48,029 nt of DNA, taken from Emmonsiellopsis sp. PD_33. Its lineage: Eukaryota > Ascomycota > Eurotiomycetes > Onygenales > Ajellomycetaceae. The stretch spans positions 1 to 48,029 of the forward strand of contig JANTQF010000268.1 in NCBI GenBank assembly GCA_032988165.1, in the 5' to 3' direction. The position numbers were made by a program, and so were the translations under genes. This document shows positions 28,993-39,375 of the stretch, in pieces. Below the pieces are notes generated by a model. It did no database searches. It was given only the letters and a program-made list of their open reading frames with translations, and was not told where the DNA came from. Each line of letters starts with the position of its first letter. The first letter of the stretch is position 1.

Positions 28993-30547
28993 ATGATGAG
29001 CGAAATGGCAGCAGCCATGGCCATCCCCTTCGAATCCCGCCACATGCGCGTCCTGAAATCCGACCTCGTCAACGAGAAAGCCGCCATGCAGCAGATCAAG
29101 GAGCGGCGCGACCGCGTCGTGGCCGTGTATTCCAAGATCTACGGCATTGCAAAGTTCATCTTTGCCATCTTGCTGGCGTACGGGGTTGAGGTATGTAATA
29201 ATGAGAGATAAAAATGAAAATGAAAATGCAGTATCTCGCGATGCTGCATCATCCGAGCCACAAAATAGAAAGAAAAGAAAAGAAACCCCCCGCTAACAGC
29301 CACCCTGATAGCTCGACTCCTCCCCCACCGGCATAAAATTCCACATCTCCCGCGTCGAATCCCAAATGGACCAAGAATCCACCACCGAGCTCCTCTCCAC
29401 CGTCGAAGACCTCTACTACGCCCTCTACGCCCGCCTCAACATCGAAATCGCAAACGTCCAGCTCTGCGAGAGCTTCCAGCTAGACATCCGCAAAATGGCA
29501 CTGCGCAAGAGTTCCCTCACAGCAGCAGCAGCAGCAGCAGCAGCAGTAGCAACAGGAGAAGACACGCACCACCTCCCCGCACCAGCCCTGATCAACATGA
29601 TCTTCCAAGCCTGCAAGCGCATCCTGCGCTCGGAGGATATCTGCGGCTTCCTGGACCGCGAAATCATCCACCAGCACCAGGCGGCGTACGTGCAGCGGGC
29701 CGTCGAGGCGTACGCTGCTGCCCGTCCTCAGCGCCCTGGCGAGGTCGAGGTCGAGGTCGACGATGTCGACGTCGATCTGTTGGGGTATCGCAGACATATC
29801 GAGCGGCTCGTCGCGGATCCAAACTCTGAGTTCCGCGCACAGTGGAGCGGGCTGAATCCTATCTACAAGTACGCCCCCGGCATGGTCCTCGCCACGCTGT
29901 CGGAGAAGTACCTCGCGCTCCAGCCAAAGCGCAGTAGCAGTAGCAGCAGCAGTAGCCACAGCCACAGCCATAGCCGCAGCAGCAGCAGTGGCGGCAGCGG
30001 CAGCGAGGTCAGCGATACTAGCGACTACTCCGACAACAACGGCAATGACAGGCACACGCGCACACGCCCGCGCAACGCGGCAAAAAAGTCCATCGCCGCC
30101 CATCTAGCCGATACCGAGCGCCGGCGCATCTCCGCAAACCGCGAAGCAGCCTACGCCATGCTCAACGGCATGACGGTCGGCGAGCACAGACGGCTCGATG
30201 GCAAGCGGTCGCTGCGGGCGTATGTGCGCGACGAGCTGTGTATTTGCTTCGGGTACTGTTCGTGCGCGAAGGAGTGTACGGTTAAGGATGGGAATGCGCG
30301 GCGGTGTCCGTGTAGTGGGCGGATGGGTGTTATTTGTGATGTTGATGATGGGGGGGATGGGGAGGGGGTGGATGGGAAGAGGGGTTTCGCGGAGAGGTGT
30401 GCGCGGTTGGCGGGGGCGTTGTTTGGGGGGTTGTGTGAGGTTAGGGGGGATACGAGTTTCTTTGAGGTTTATATGGAGGTTAAGGGGGGGTTGGAGGTGT
30501 TTCATCAGGAGGTTGTGGGGTATAGGAATATGGTGGGGTTGTTGTAG
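28993..30547 (+). CDS. Orphan protein with a C-terminal eight-cysteine cluster
   Basis: Two exons (28993-29190, 29312-30547) with a 121-bp intron give 477 residues. I do not recognise the family. Features in order: a helical N-terminus with a short hydrophobic stretch (about 48-64), a first mostly helical region (about 67-260) broken by poly-Ala near 137-144 and an acidic GEVEVEVDDVDVD run near 209-221, a Ser/His-rich linker (about 273-300), then ERRRISANREAAYAMLNGMT, then eight Cys in 33 residues (about 376-408, starting CICFGYCSC and including CPC), and a final helical segment. The Cys cluster could bind zinc. Two consecutive ATGs open the frame; I take the first. The coding strand shifts from C-rich to G-rich near 30190. 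Confidence 0.75.
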
Positions 30548-31221
30548 GGTGTTTGTGTATTGTTGAGGCTGGGGGGTTTATCTTTCTTTCGTTGTGGTTA
30601 TTGTGTTTCTTTGTTAATTAATGAGATGAGGTTGGGATTTATCTAAATATGCTGTGATCTAGCGCCAAGTGGAGCGCCCTGCTTTAAATAAAACCAACAA
30701 AAAACAGTGTTAGCTAGAGTCTAGTTGCATTAACTATGGATTGAGTCAGTCATCAGTCTAGATCTATTGATCCTCTTTCACCCGATTTTTCGAGTAACTA
30801 TGTAGCATCATATAATGCATACTAATAACTGCATGGGTGGTCAAGCCGGCCGTCAAAGAATCAGCGGCACCAGCTTGAATTTGAAACCTTGAAACCACAG
30901 ATATTACTATTTAATACCCGACTGATAAGTGTGGCAATGGATGTTACGGTCTCATATCATATCATCTCATATCAGCAACTAAAATCGGAGGCTAGCGATG
31001 TTTTCCGGTAGCTGATGGACCCCTATTTCTAGTTGAACCGCGCCGGCTGGAAAAACAAAAACACGGCTGACTATTTAAATATATCTACCCAACAATAAAT
31101 ATCCTATCCTATCCAACTCTTCTCCCGCCATCTTCTCCCATATCTATCCAGCATGTCCTGACCCCGTCCTCCCCGGCCCAGGCGTTCGGAACCACTCGCT
31201 CACCCACTCACTCACGCTGGC
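30548..31221. other. Intergenic region, promoter of the PP2C gene
   Basis: About 670 bp with no gene. TATC-rich repeats (near 30955-30975 and 31100-31110) and an AT-rich TATTTAAATATAT near 31072-31084 precede the PP2C start by about 140 bp. Confidence 0.5.
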
Positions 31222-32587
31222 ATGGTGTATCCTCTCGTCCCCGTCCGCCCTGCCCGTATCCCCAAACCATCAAGATATCCCCCATATCCCCTCCTCCTCC
31301 ACCGCCGCAGCCTGCTCACCTACCGCGCCACCGCGCCCTCCTACGGCCTCGCAACCCCGCTACCCTCGAACCTCGCCCGCTCCCCAGCCCCCCTCTCCGC
31401 CCTCCCCTTCCGCTTCGAAACCGGCTATGCGCTGTGTCCCAAGCGGCCGTCGCGCCCCTTTCCGCCGCCCTTCGTCTCGCGCCCGTCCTCCTCCTTCTCC
31501 GACCCGCTCACCACCCACTCCCGCAGCCAGGATAAACGGCCCTGGGTCGACGGGGAGCTCGTGCGCGGGCTGACGAACGGCGACGACGCCATCGTGCTAT
31601 CGGAGAATTACATGGGAGTTAATGACGGAGTGGGCGCGTGGGCGACGAAGAGTCAGGGACATGCTGCGTAAGGAATTATCTTTCAAGACCTCAAAAAATG
31701 GAGAATAAATGGCTTATTTATTATCTATCTAATTATTTTATCATCGCCACGCAGTCTCTGGTCCCGCCTAATCCTACACTTCTGGGCTCTCGAAGTCGAG
31801 CGGAACGTCACGGATACCCATCCCCCGGATCCCGTCGAGTATCTCCAGCGCGCATACGAATATACCATCGACGCCACCTCGTCGTCGACGAACCAGTGGC
31901 TAGGCACCACCACGAGCACCACCGCGCTGCTCCATTACGACATTGCCCACGACCACGACCACGACGCGCAACCCACGCCGCTGCTCTACGTCACTAACCT
32001 GGGCGATTGCCAGATCCTAGTCATCCGGCCGGGGGAGCGGCGGGTCGTGTTCAAGACGGAGGGCCAGTGGCATTGGTTCGATTGCCCGATGCAGCTGGGC
32101 ACGAATAGCGTGGATAGACCGCGCGAGCATGCGGTGGTGAGCAGGGTGCCGTTGAGGGAGGGGGATATTGTTGTTGCGGTGTCGGATGGGGTGGTGGATA
32201 ATTTGTGGGAGCATGAGGTGTTGAAGGTTGTGTTGGATGCGGTGGAGGAGTGGGAGGGGGGGAAGAGGGATGGGGCGGTTGGCACTGCTGCTGCTGCTGC
32301 GGATGGAGGGGGAGGGGGTGAGGGTGGTGGTGCTGGGGGGGAGATGGTTTACGTGGCACAGCGGCTGCTGCAGGCTGCGAAGAATATTGCGCAGGATCCG
32401 TTTGCGGAGAGTCCGTATATGGAGAAGGCGATTGATGAGGGCTTGGCCATTGAGGGAGGTATGTATATGGCCCTCCCCCCCCTCCGACAGTAGCCCCTAA
32501 ACAGGCCCCTTTCTAACGCATCACGGTTTAGGCAAGATGGATGACATCAGCGTTGTTATCGGCATGTGCATGAAGAGGGGCACTTGA
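31222..32587 (+). CDS. PTC7: PTC7-like mitochondrial PP2C protein phosphatase
   Basis: Three exons (31222-31667, 31755-32458, 32532-32587), introns of 87 and 73 bp, give 401 residues. PP2C metal-binding motifs are present: DGVGAW at 135-140 (Asp135), LGD within VTNLGDCQ, SDGVVDN near 292-298, and a final DDISVVI near 387-393 supplied only by the 56-nt third exon. The first 50 residues are Arg/Pro/Tyr-rich without acidic residues, fitting a mitochondrial presequence. Ptc7 family enzymes dephosphorylate matrix proteins; yeast Ptc7 acts on Coq7 in coenzyme Q synthesis. A Gly/Ala-rich insert (AAAAADGGGGGEGGGAGG) is present near 345-365. Confidence in family is high; PTC7 rather than another PP2C rests on length, presequence and motif spacing. 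Confidence 0.88.
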
Positions 32588-33735
32588 AGTGCTTCATCTC
32601 GTCCTATCTATCCCCCACATACTGTAGGGATAGGTAGGCGGCATAACGAACCCCTATTCCCATGGAGGCCAAAGAGCCCACCATACCATACCACCCACGC
32701 GGCCAAAGGTCCGAGCCCGGGCCCGTTCGAAAGCATACGTGCATCATCGATCTTGTTTGGTTAGTAACTCTGCCTTCACCCCGAGTAATCTTTCATGTTT
32801 GTTAATCGTTCGATGCAGGCGGAGGCCAGAAAAGCGGGCGAGATGTACGCCAACCAGCATTCTAAACCCGCCCAGCCTCTACAATGACCACGCCACGAAA
32901 CGAAATAAATCATTCTGATTGAATGAAAACCTCGATGCGGCGGGTGTGAGAGTTTAGGGCGGTTAGGCTATGAAATCCCTGATTAAATTAGACCCGGGGT
33001 GGTAGGTTATCCGTTACCGGGTTGCCCTCCCCCTCCCTCGCAAATGAACTAGAATGTCGATTATATATCAGCGAGTTGAGAAACAACGGATAAACAGAAG
33101 ACCTTTTTCTCCAGCCCACCAGCCCACCAAGTTTCAGTTTCATTCCATTTCATCTCAATCAAATCTATCTATCTATCTACTCCGGACATTCAATATCTAT
33201 TTTTGCTTTCTTCGCGAGAGTAATAGATAGATGATAACAGATTTCTCATTCTGATTTCCGATCTACATCTTATCTATCTATCTATCTTATCTATCGCCTT
33301 GTCTTGCCTTGCCTTGCCTTGTCTCTTCTTTCCATACATAGCACATAGCCACTAAGTAAATCCTGCATCTATACCTACTCCCCCAGCTACGGCGTATCTA
33401 ACCAGCTAGCTACATAGGATATATGTATGTATGTATACCTATATAAGAGATCTCTACTCTAGTTGGAGATACCTAATATACCCTCTCCCTCCCTTTTACC
33501 ACCTACCTTTATCTTTGTATCTAGCTGTGTTTGTGTTTATAAATAGTGATGTGGTTCAGGGATGGGAATGGGAGGGTTGGATATCTAGTAGATGGACAGG
33601 ATGTTTTTGATTTCTTCATTGTATACATGTATATATATATATATAACAGACAGATAGACTACCCAGCCAGCCATGGGGTAGGTGGATATAGATTGTATAT
33701 ACATTCCGTACATTCTGGGCACAGCAGTGGGGGGG

Positions 33736-33760
33736 CATAGCATAGCATAGCATAGCATAG
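33736..33760. repeat. (CATAG)5 tandem repeat
   Basis: Five perfect copies of the pentamer CATAG. Confidence 0.9.
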
Positions 33761-34272
33761 AGAGGCAGGCAGGTAGGGTGCTCTAGCCAAGTTTCCCCAG
33801 AATAAGCATACATTAATAGGGCTAAAAAAAAAGGGGGGGGGCATAGAGATAAGAATAAATGTATAGATATTATGCAAGAGAAAAAAGGAATTGACAAGAA
33901 AAGAAAAGAAAAAAGAGTAATGGTCCAGTGATAAGAGAAATGGAATGAACATGCACCAACAAAAAATAAATTGCATCAGATAGCCACCCAATTATGTTCC
34001 TGCACTTGGATAAAAACCCCCCATTTCGTCAAAAGCCGTAAGAGAAAAAGTAAAAAAAAGAAGCAAAGAACACAAAGCCGCCTTATCCTGTATTAAAGGG
34101 GGGAAAGGGAAAAAGGACCCCGAGCTTTTCCATGGTAAATCAAGTGTGGCGTGAGAGGCAGTTGGTGGACAGCGGAGGTAGTGGGCATCATGTCGTCAGT
34201 CAAGGTCTCGTGCTGCATGCGGACAAGGGTCTATTATGGCCCGTCGTTGCAAACATCACCAAGGCAAAAATA

Positions 34273-34292
34273 CCATACCCCATGGGGTATGG
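34273..34292. repeat. Perfect 20-bp palindrome in the bHLH gene's 3' flank
   Basis: CCATACCCCA is followed directly by its exact reverse complement TGGGGTATGG with no loop. It lies about 150 bp beyond the stop of the minus-strand bHLH gene. It could be a protein dimer site or form a cruciform; with no loop it is a poor RNA hairpin. Confidence 0.85.
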
Positions 34293-34439
34293 GAAATAGG
34301 AAGAAATATGGGCAGAGAAGTTGAAACAAGGTGAGGTTACTCGCAAAGACGACATGGAAGCCATTAGTCAGATAGGTGTGGGAGAATGGAAAACGCATGG
34401 AGTACCCATGATCCAGGTTTGGAAAAAAATATCGGCCGT

Positions 34440-36654
34440 TTAACTGGCAGTGGGAGTGGTAGCTTCTTCAGGATTTTCGTTTTGCTTTTCTTCCTCCTTC
34501 GCGGTCCCGTTTGTCCCATTTGTCCCATTTTCGGCCTTCTCGAGAAGCTTCGACTCGGCAACTCTCAGCTTCTTCTTTGTTTCCAACAACTCGTTCTGCA
34601 GAGACTTGATATAGACAATTGCCATTTCCACCGTGCTTGCTTTACTGATCGCTTGGCTGGAGTTTGCTTTTTCTGATTTGGTAGCGCTACCGTTGGCTGC
34701 ATCCCCGGCTTTATCGGCACGTTCCGTCTCTTGGATTAGGGATGGAGGTAGCAAGCCTTCGATCTCTTTGAGGGCAGTATTTATACGATTCCGCCGGCCT
34801 TGTTCAGCTAGCTTATGATTGGTCCGTTTCGAGCTCAGGTTTTCTGCCAGTGCATTGGGATATGATACGCCCGGAAGGAGAGTGCCTTCGAGGATATGCT
34901 GATAGTTGGATTTGGAGGCTAGGTAAATAGCTGATGTCTCTGAATTCATGGCTATCATATATAATTAGTAATGATTATAAAGGGACAAGGGCTGAAATGG
35001 CGGAGACTCACCATCGCCACGAATTAATGGTTGAATACTAGGACTAATTTTCGGCCGTAATGCAGGACTTGCTTGAGATGAGCTGACACTTTGCCGTTTC
35101 TTTGATATCCTTGCGTTTGGTTTAGATTCCGCCCGCTTGGCGCCAACGGGTCCAGCCGGCGACATGGCACCAACCTGTGGACTGGCTGTGACAGAACCAG
35201 AGCCTGGACGGTCTGAAGCGCCATTGGTTGGTCTGAGCTTTGGCGTTTGGCTTGCTGATAGCGTTGGCGTTTTTTCATTGCTCGTCACTACCGTCCCGGA
35301 CGAAGCGGTAGCAAGTTCGGTATTGGTGGAAGCAGCTTCGGGCAGTGAAATATCCTCCATAGCCTCATCCGGGTATTCATTGATAATGAAGCCCCCGCTT
35401 CTCGAAAATTGATTCTCTGGGGTTTGTGCGGTGGGCTGATTATGCAATCTCATCAAAGTAGCAGGTGTCGCAGCTTCCCTAGCTATTATCTCGGACCTCG
35501 ATTCTTGTGTTCCGATGCAGGGTGATCTTCCTGAACGTGGAAGTGCGGGCGGCGGCATCAATGGCTCTGAAAGTGGTTCCGGGGAAATGGAATCCTGCCC
35601 AGAGCTCTCATTGCTTCTCGGATGATAGCCATCTAGCTGGTTCACTGATAATCGGGTTGATGGTTTATCTTGAGAGGAGACATCTTCTGAGTGGACTGAT
35701 GAATTTGGTTGCATCTTTCGCCGGCTACTAATTGGTCGAACTGAGGGCGATTGTCGAACTAATCGTGTACCAGTTCGTGCTGAAAAGGATGGTTTCCGGC
35801 GTTGTTTCCGCGCGAGTCCTGGAGATGAAGGTGCGGAGGCGGATGGCAGCTGACCCAGGTCTATTGGAGACGAAACAAAGCCTATATCCGGAGTTTGAGC
35901 GATGCTGGTATTGAATACATATCCGTTGCTGTTGGCGTTTCGTGCTTCTAGAGCTGGGGATGTGAGTGGTGTAAAATATTCACCAGGGACTGTATATTCA
36001 GGAAGGCGGAATTGTTGGTCCAAGGGTGTCATTGCGGGCGAAAGCGAAGGAGTAAAGGCGCTCTATCATGTACTTTGTTAGTCTCGTGTCATTGCATCGC
36101 CGACTAGAATGTGCTAATGGGGTGCGTACCTGGTCGTCGGTTTGGTTTGCGTAATGTTCATAGTGTCGATGGCTCTCAGTATTCAACCTAGTGAGGCCAT
36201 GGCCCTGGTTCTGAGTGATACCGCCATGCATCTCAACGCTATTTGGCGTTGGGGGAATATACTGTCTCTGGACATAGTTCTGCGGGACAGCATTGGGATG
36301 TTTCTGCATGTAATATTGGGGTTCGACGTGCGCACTTGTCGTGGCCATGCCTTGCATTTCCATATGATGATGCATCTGATGCAAAGCAGGGTCATAACTG
36401 GGAGCCTGGGAAGTGTCTTGCATGTGGTGGTCCATTCCCGCGGGCTCAACGCCCTGCATCGTGGTTGGGATGTCTGGGGCAGAGGTATGGACGGCATGCT
36501 GGTTCCTCGAATTGGCCACGGCGTCTAGCTCGGAGAAGCTGAAATCAAAGTCAAGATATTTGGAAAACTCCTCATCCTCGGTGACTGGGACAAGCAGGTC
36601 CTCGGGCAGGTTCTCGGGCCACGACGGCATCGAATTATCCCCATCCATTGCCAT
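34440..36654 (-). CDS. palcA: bHLH regulator of phosphate acquisition, NUC-1/PalcA/Pho4 type
   Basis: Three exons on the minus strand (36654-36130, 36062-35012, 34951-34440), introns of 67 and 60 bp, give 695 residues. The N-terminus holds acidic LPEDLLVPVTEDEEF and a His/Met/Gln-rich region. The middle is Ser/Pro-rich with SSRRK-type basic patches. The bHLH is near 567-655: basic region KRTNHKLAEQGRRNRINTAL with His571, Glu575 and Arg579, the trio that reads CACGTG E-boxes, then a long loop (about 598-628) and helix 2 STVEMAIVYIKSLQNEL running into a leucine-containing coiled coil. The long loop and NHKLAEQGRRNR are typical of NUC-1/PalcA, the activator of phosphate-starvation genes. The start MAMDGDNS was chosen over an upstream in-frame extension because the extension looks like untranslated leader. 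Confidence 0.87.
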
Positions 36655-38965
36655 GATTGAAGTTTTGAACTGCGAAACAAGCGCCGTGTGATCGAGGAAA
36701 CAGGAGAGACAGCAGCAAACAGCCGACAGACGACGATCAATCGAGCGGGTGGGGGGAGCCGCAGGTGGCTGCGGCGGGGCAATGGGACTCGAGCAATGTG
36801 GGCGCAACCAGATGGACTCGACAGCTAGCTAGGGGAAGCACTAGAAGGCTGCAGGAGTCCGGGGGCAGAGTCCAAGCGACGCTGGGGGGACGACGACTGC
36901 GCGGTGGTTGTTGGTTGTGGTTGGCGGTGGTGGAGGGAGGGATGTCGTCCTGCGGCGATTGGCGATGGGGAGGCTCTTAGGGCGGGCCCCCGTGGTGCGT
37001 GGGGGCAGGGAACGGAGTCAGAGTTTTTGCGCGCCAGTCACATGATGTGGGGCAGGCCTGGGCGATATCAAGATTGTTTTCTGAAGGCAGCATCCACCGT
37101 TGGACATTTCTGTATAGACATGGCCAGGCAGTTTGCGGTGTTTCTCGACGCTTTTGCTCCCCCTCTGCGCTGCTCGAACTTCCCTCTCGACGCGCCTCAC
37201 ACAAGTGACAAGGGTTACATTTATGTTATCTTCCCGCATGGATGATTGGCTGCCATGTTTGGGGAGCCCTATTTCCCCCGACCAGTGAGAAACCTGGCAG
37301 AGAACGCCATCGACATGGCTATTTTAGACTTTACCAATTCTGCTTCAGGATTCTTCGCCGTGTCCGCCATCTACGTCTGGGTTTCGGGAAAAGCATATCT
37401 TGTTTTTCCAGCTCACCCCTGGAACCAAGCCATTTTGCCTTTTGCCCGCAACCGTTTCCAGGATTTGACACACAAAAGATTTAATAATAAAATCATTAAT
37501 CACGGGCTGCAAGGTTGTACGAGCTCCCACACGCACGACACGCGCAGGGATGAGGCGGAAGAAAATGTTATGTCATGCCAAATTGCCAATGATCGTGTGG
37601 CGTGCAGCGTGGGAGGCCGTGGACAGCTGCATTGCATAATGCCATGTGGGTGGCAGGAGTAATTGGTTCTTATCTCCGGCAGCCAAGACCGGCGGAGGCC
37701 AATTCTACCAGTTTGTGTCGGGATGTTTAGGAGAATGCTCATACGAACGTCCAGATGAGGATTGTTCTATCAATTCTTGAGGCATTGAGAATCCCGCTGG
37801 AAAGGATAGCATCCTTCTTTATTCCCATCTCAATAAAGATCTTGCCGACACCAACAACATCTGGATATTGACCATCCTTGCTTTACAGGGATACCGATAA
37901 GCCCCCTCCCTCAGCTACTCTGCCCTTTGGCCTGGAACAAGGGCCGCTCTCAAACCTAGACCTTCGCCACGAATGACATTATTCAGGAGAAAAGTCAGGA
38001 ATTTATAACGAGCGGGTAAAAATGTTGAATTATCAAATTGGAGATCCTCGCCATCCATTGCAGATCTCGTCCCACAGTGTTGCCTTCAAGTCGATGCAAC
38101 TTGAAACGTCATTCCTGTGGAGAGTCGCATTCTTTTCAGGATTGAATTCAATTGCCACTTCGGTAGAGGCTAGGAAATATTGGAGAAGAAAGAAAGAAAA
38201 GCCAGCCGTGTTTACCGTGCCACATAATTGTTGGATCCGCATTCAAAGGAAGGTGTAGGGTCAAATGTCTACACTACATCTATCATGCCAGCGCAAGTCT
38301 GTGCTCTGCGTCTGCTTGCATGAAGCTGCTCATCTAAGTTCCAACAAAGTCAACAAATTCTTATGAAGTAGTTATTCAAGGAATTTTAACAGCAGATGTA
38401 AACACAAGAGCACGCCACGCCTATGCGCTTCGCAGCATAGTATTTCTAGATACAGTGTTCCCTCCCTTTCTTTTTCCATCCACGCCATACTATAAGGAAA
38501 TCGGGAAATTCAAAAGAGAAAAATGGGCCAGGAAAAGAAAGAAGCTCATACTGTACATACAACTGGTTTTTTGAAAACGGAAAAGGAGATAATTCAACCA
38601 CCAACGCCCCTGCGCCTCCTTTTTCCTCCCCCCCCCCCCCAACACAACAACCCTTGTATCTTACACGAACCATAACAGCATTCTCAAAATAAAACCCGTT
38701 TCACCCAGATCATAGCAAGTAGCAATTACCCATATATGGCTACTTGCAGCACGTCCAGCATTGTGGCTAATAGGGGGGGTTAGTAACCATTCATTCAAAT
38801 TGTCAGGAGGTGGGAGTAGGAGTGGAAAGTTGGGATACATACATTCCTCTTATTTGGCCGGTTTTTCTGATACTATTTTTCATAATTCATAGATTTAATT
38901 TATTAGCGGAGCTATCCATCTTTTTGTGTGGTGAGGTGAGGGAAGGGGGATAGGCCAGGGGAAGT
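36655..38965. other. Upstream region of the bHLH gene and gene-poor stretch
   Basis: 2.3 kb with several short frames. The longest (138 codons at 37246-37662, plus) has no recognisable motif or codon bias, so no gene is called. The first 350 bp are GC-rich and presumably form the bHLH promoter. Confidence 0.45.
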
Positions 38966-39175
38966 TCATTTCGATGTGGTATACGGAATGCGGGAGTAAC
39001 AACGTACAAATGGTTTGGTACAGGTTGGCGGTTTAACCATGCATACTCGCTCGCATTGTTCGCTCGCGACATCCCGGCTCCCCAGCGAGTTTTGTGTTTC
39101 TTGCGCGCTTATTGGGATGGCGAGGACGCTGGCGTAGAGGAGGGGGAGGATGAGGAAGAGCTTGGAGAGGAACAT
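38966..39175 (-). CDS. Small secreted four-cysteine peptide
   Basis: A 69-residue protein on the minus strand. Residues 1-19/24 form a clear signal peptide: a Lys after FLS, a hydrophobic LFLILPLLYASVLAI core and an Ala-rich end. The mature part carries Cys41, Cys45, Cys52 and Cys59 (C-x3-C-x6-C-x6-C), enough for two disulfides. ACCACT precedes the ATG, and a good TATA box lies 190 bp upstream. I do not recognise the family. It could be a secreted effector-like, antimicrobial or surface peptide. Function cannot be inferred, and the C-terminus could change if a 3' intron exists. Confidence 0.6.
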   Translation of the reverse strand: MFLSKLFLILPLLYASVLAIPISAQETQNSLGSRDVASEQCERVCMVKPPTCTKPFVRCYSRIPYTTSK

Positions 39176-39365
39176 AGTGGTGGAGGTGGCTGTAACGCTT
39201 CAACCGGAGGGTCTTTCGTATGGTTTTATTGATTCTGGTGTGAATATGAGAAGGTCGTGTGGTGGTTTATTTCGACAGCATAAGTGCCAGTGGGCCTGGG
39301 CTTCTCGTGGGATCACCGTGCTTGCTGGGAAATGATTATTCTTCTGATGAAAATGGGATGGGCCC

Positions 39366-39374
39366 TTTTATATA
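39366..39374 (-). promoter_or_regulatory. TATA box of the small secreted peptide gene
   Basis: The minus strand reads TATATAAAA followed by GG, about 190 bp before the start at 39175. It supports transcription of this small gene. Confidence 0.5.
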
Positions 39375-39375
39375 A

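Larger units (their letters stand above)
32588..34439. other. Microsatellite-rich intergenic region between two convergent genes
   Basis: 1.85 kb with no supported gene. TCTA repeats (about 33160-33295), CTTGC repeats (33303-33322), GTAT repeats near 33424-33436, an alternating TA tract near 33628-33643 and (CATAG)5 at 33736-33760 fill it. A 20-bp palindrome lies at 34273-34292. Confidence 0.6.

Noticed and set aside
33616..33991. Hydrophobic minus-strand frames opposite the microsatellite region
   Set aside because: The apparent membrane segments come from translating T-rich and CATAG repeats; no start context or conserved motif.
36655..36807. N-terminal extension of the bHLH regulator to 36807
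   Set aside because: The extension reads as Pro/Ser/Cys-rich leader sequence; the downstream MAMDGDNS start is followed by conserved-looking acidic sequence.
37246..37662. 138-codon plus-strand frame upstream of the bHLH gene
   Set aside because: No recognisable motif, signal peptide or codon bias, and no splice partner found.
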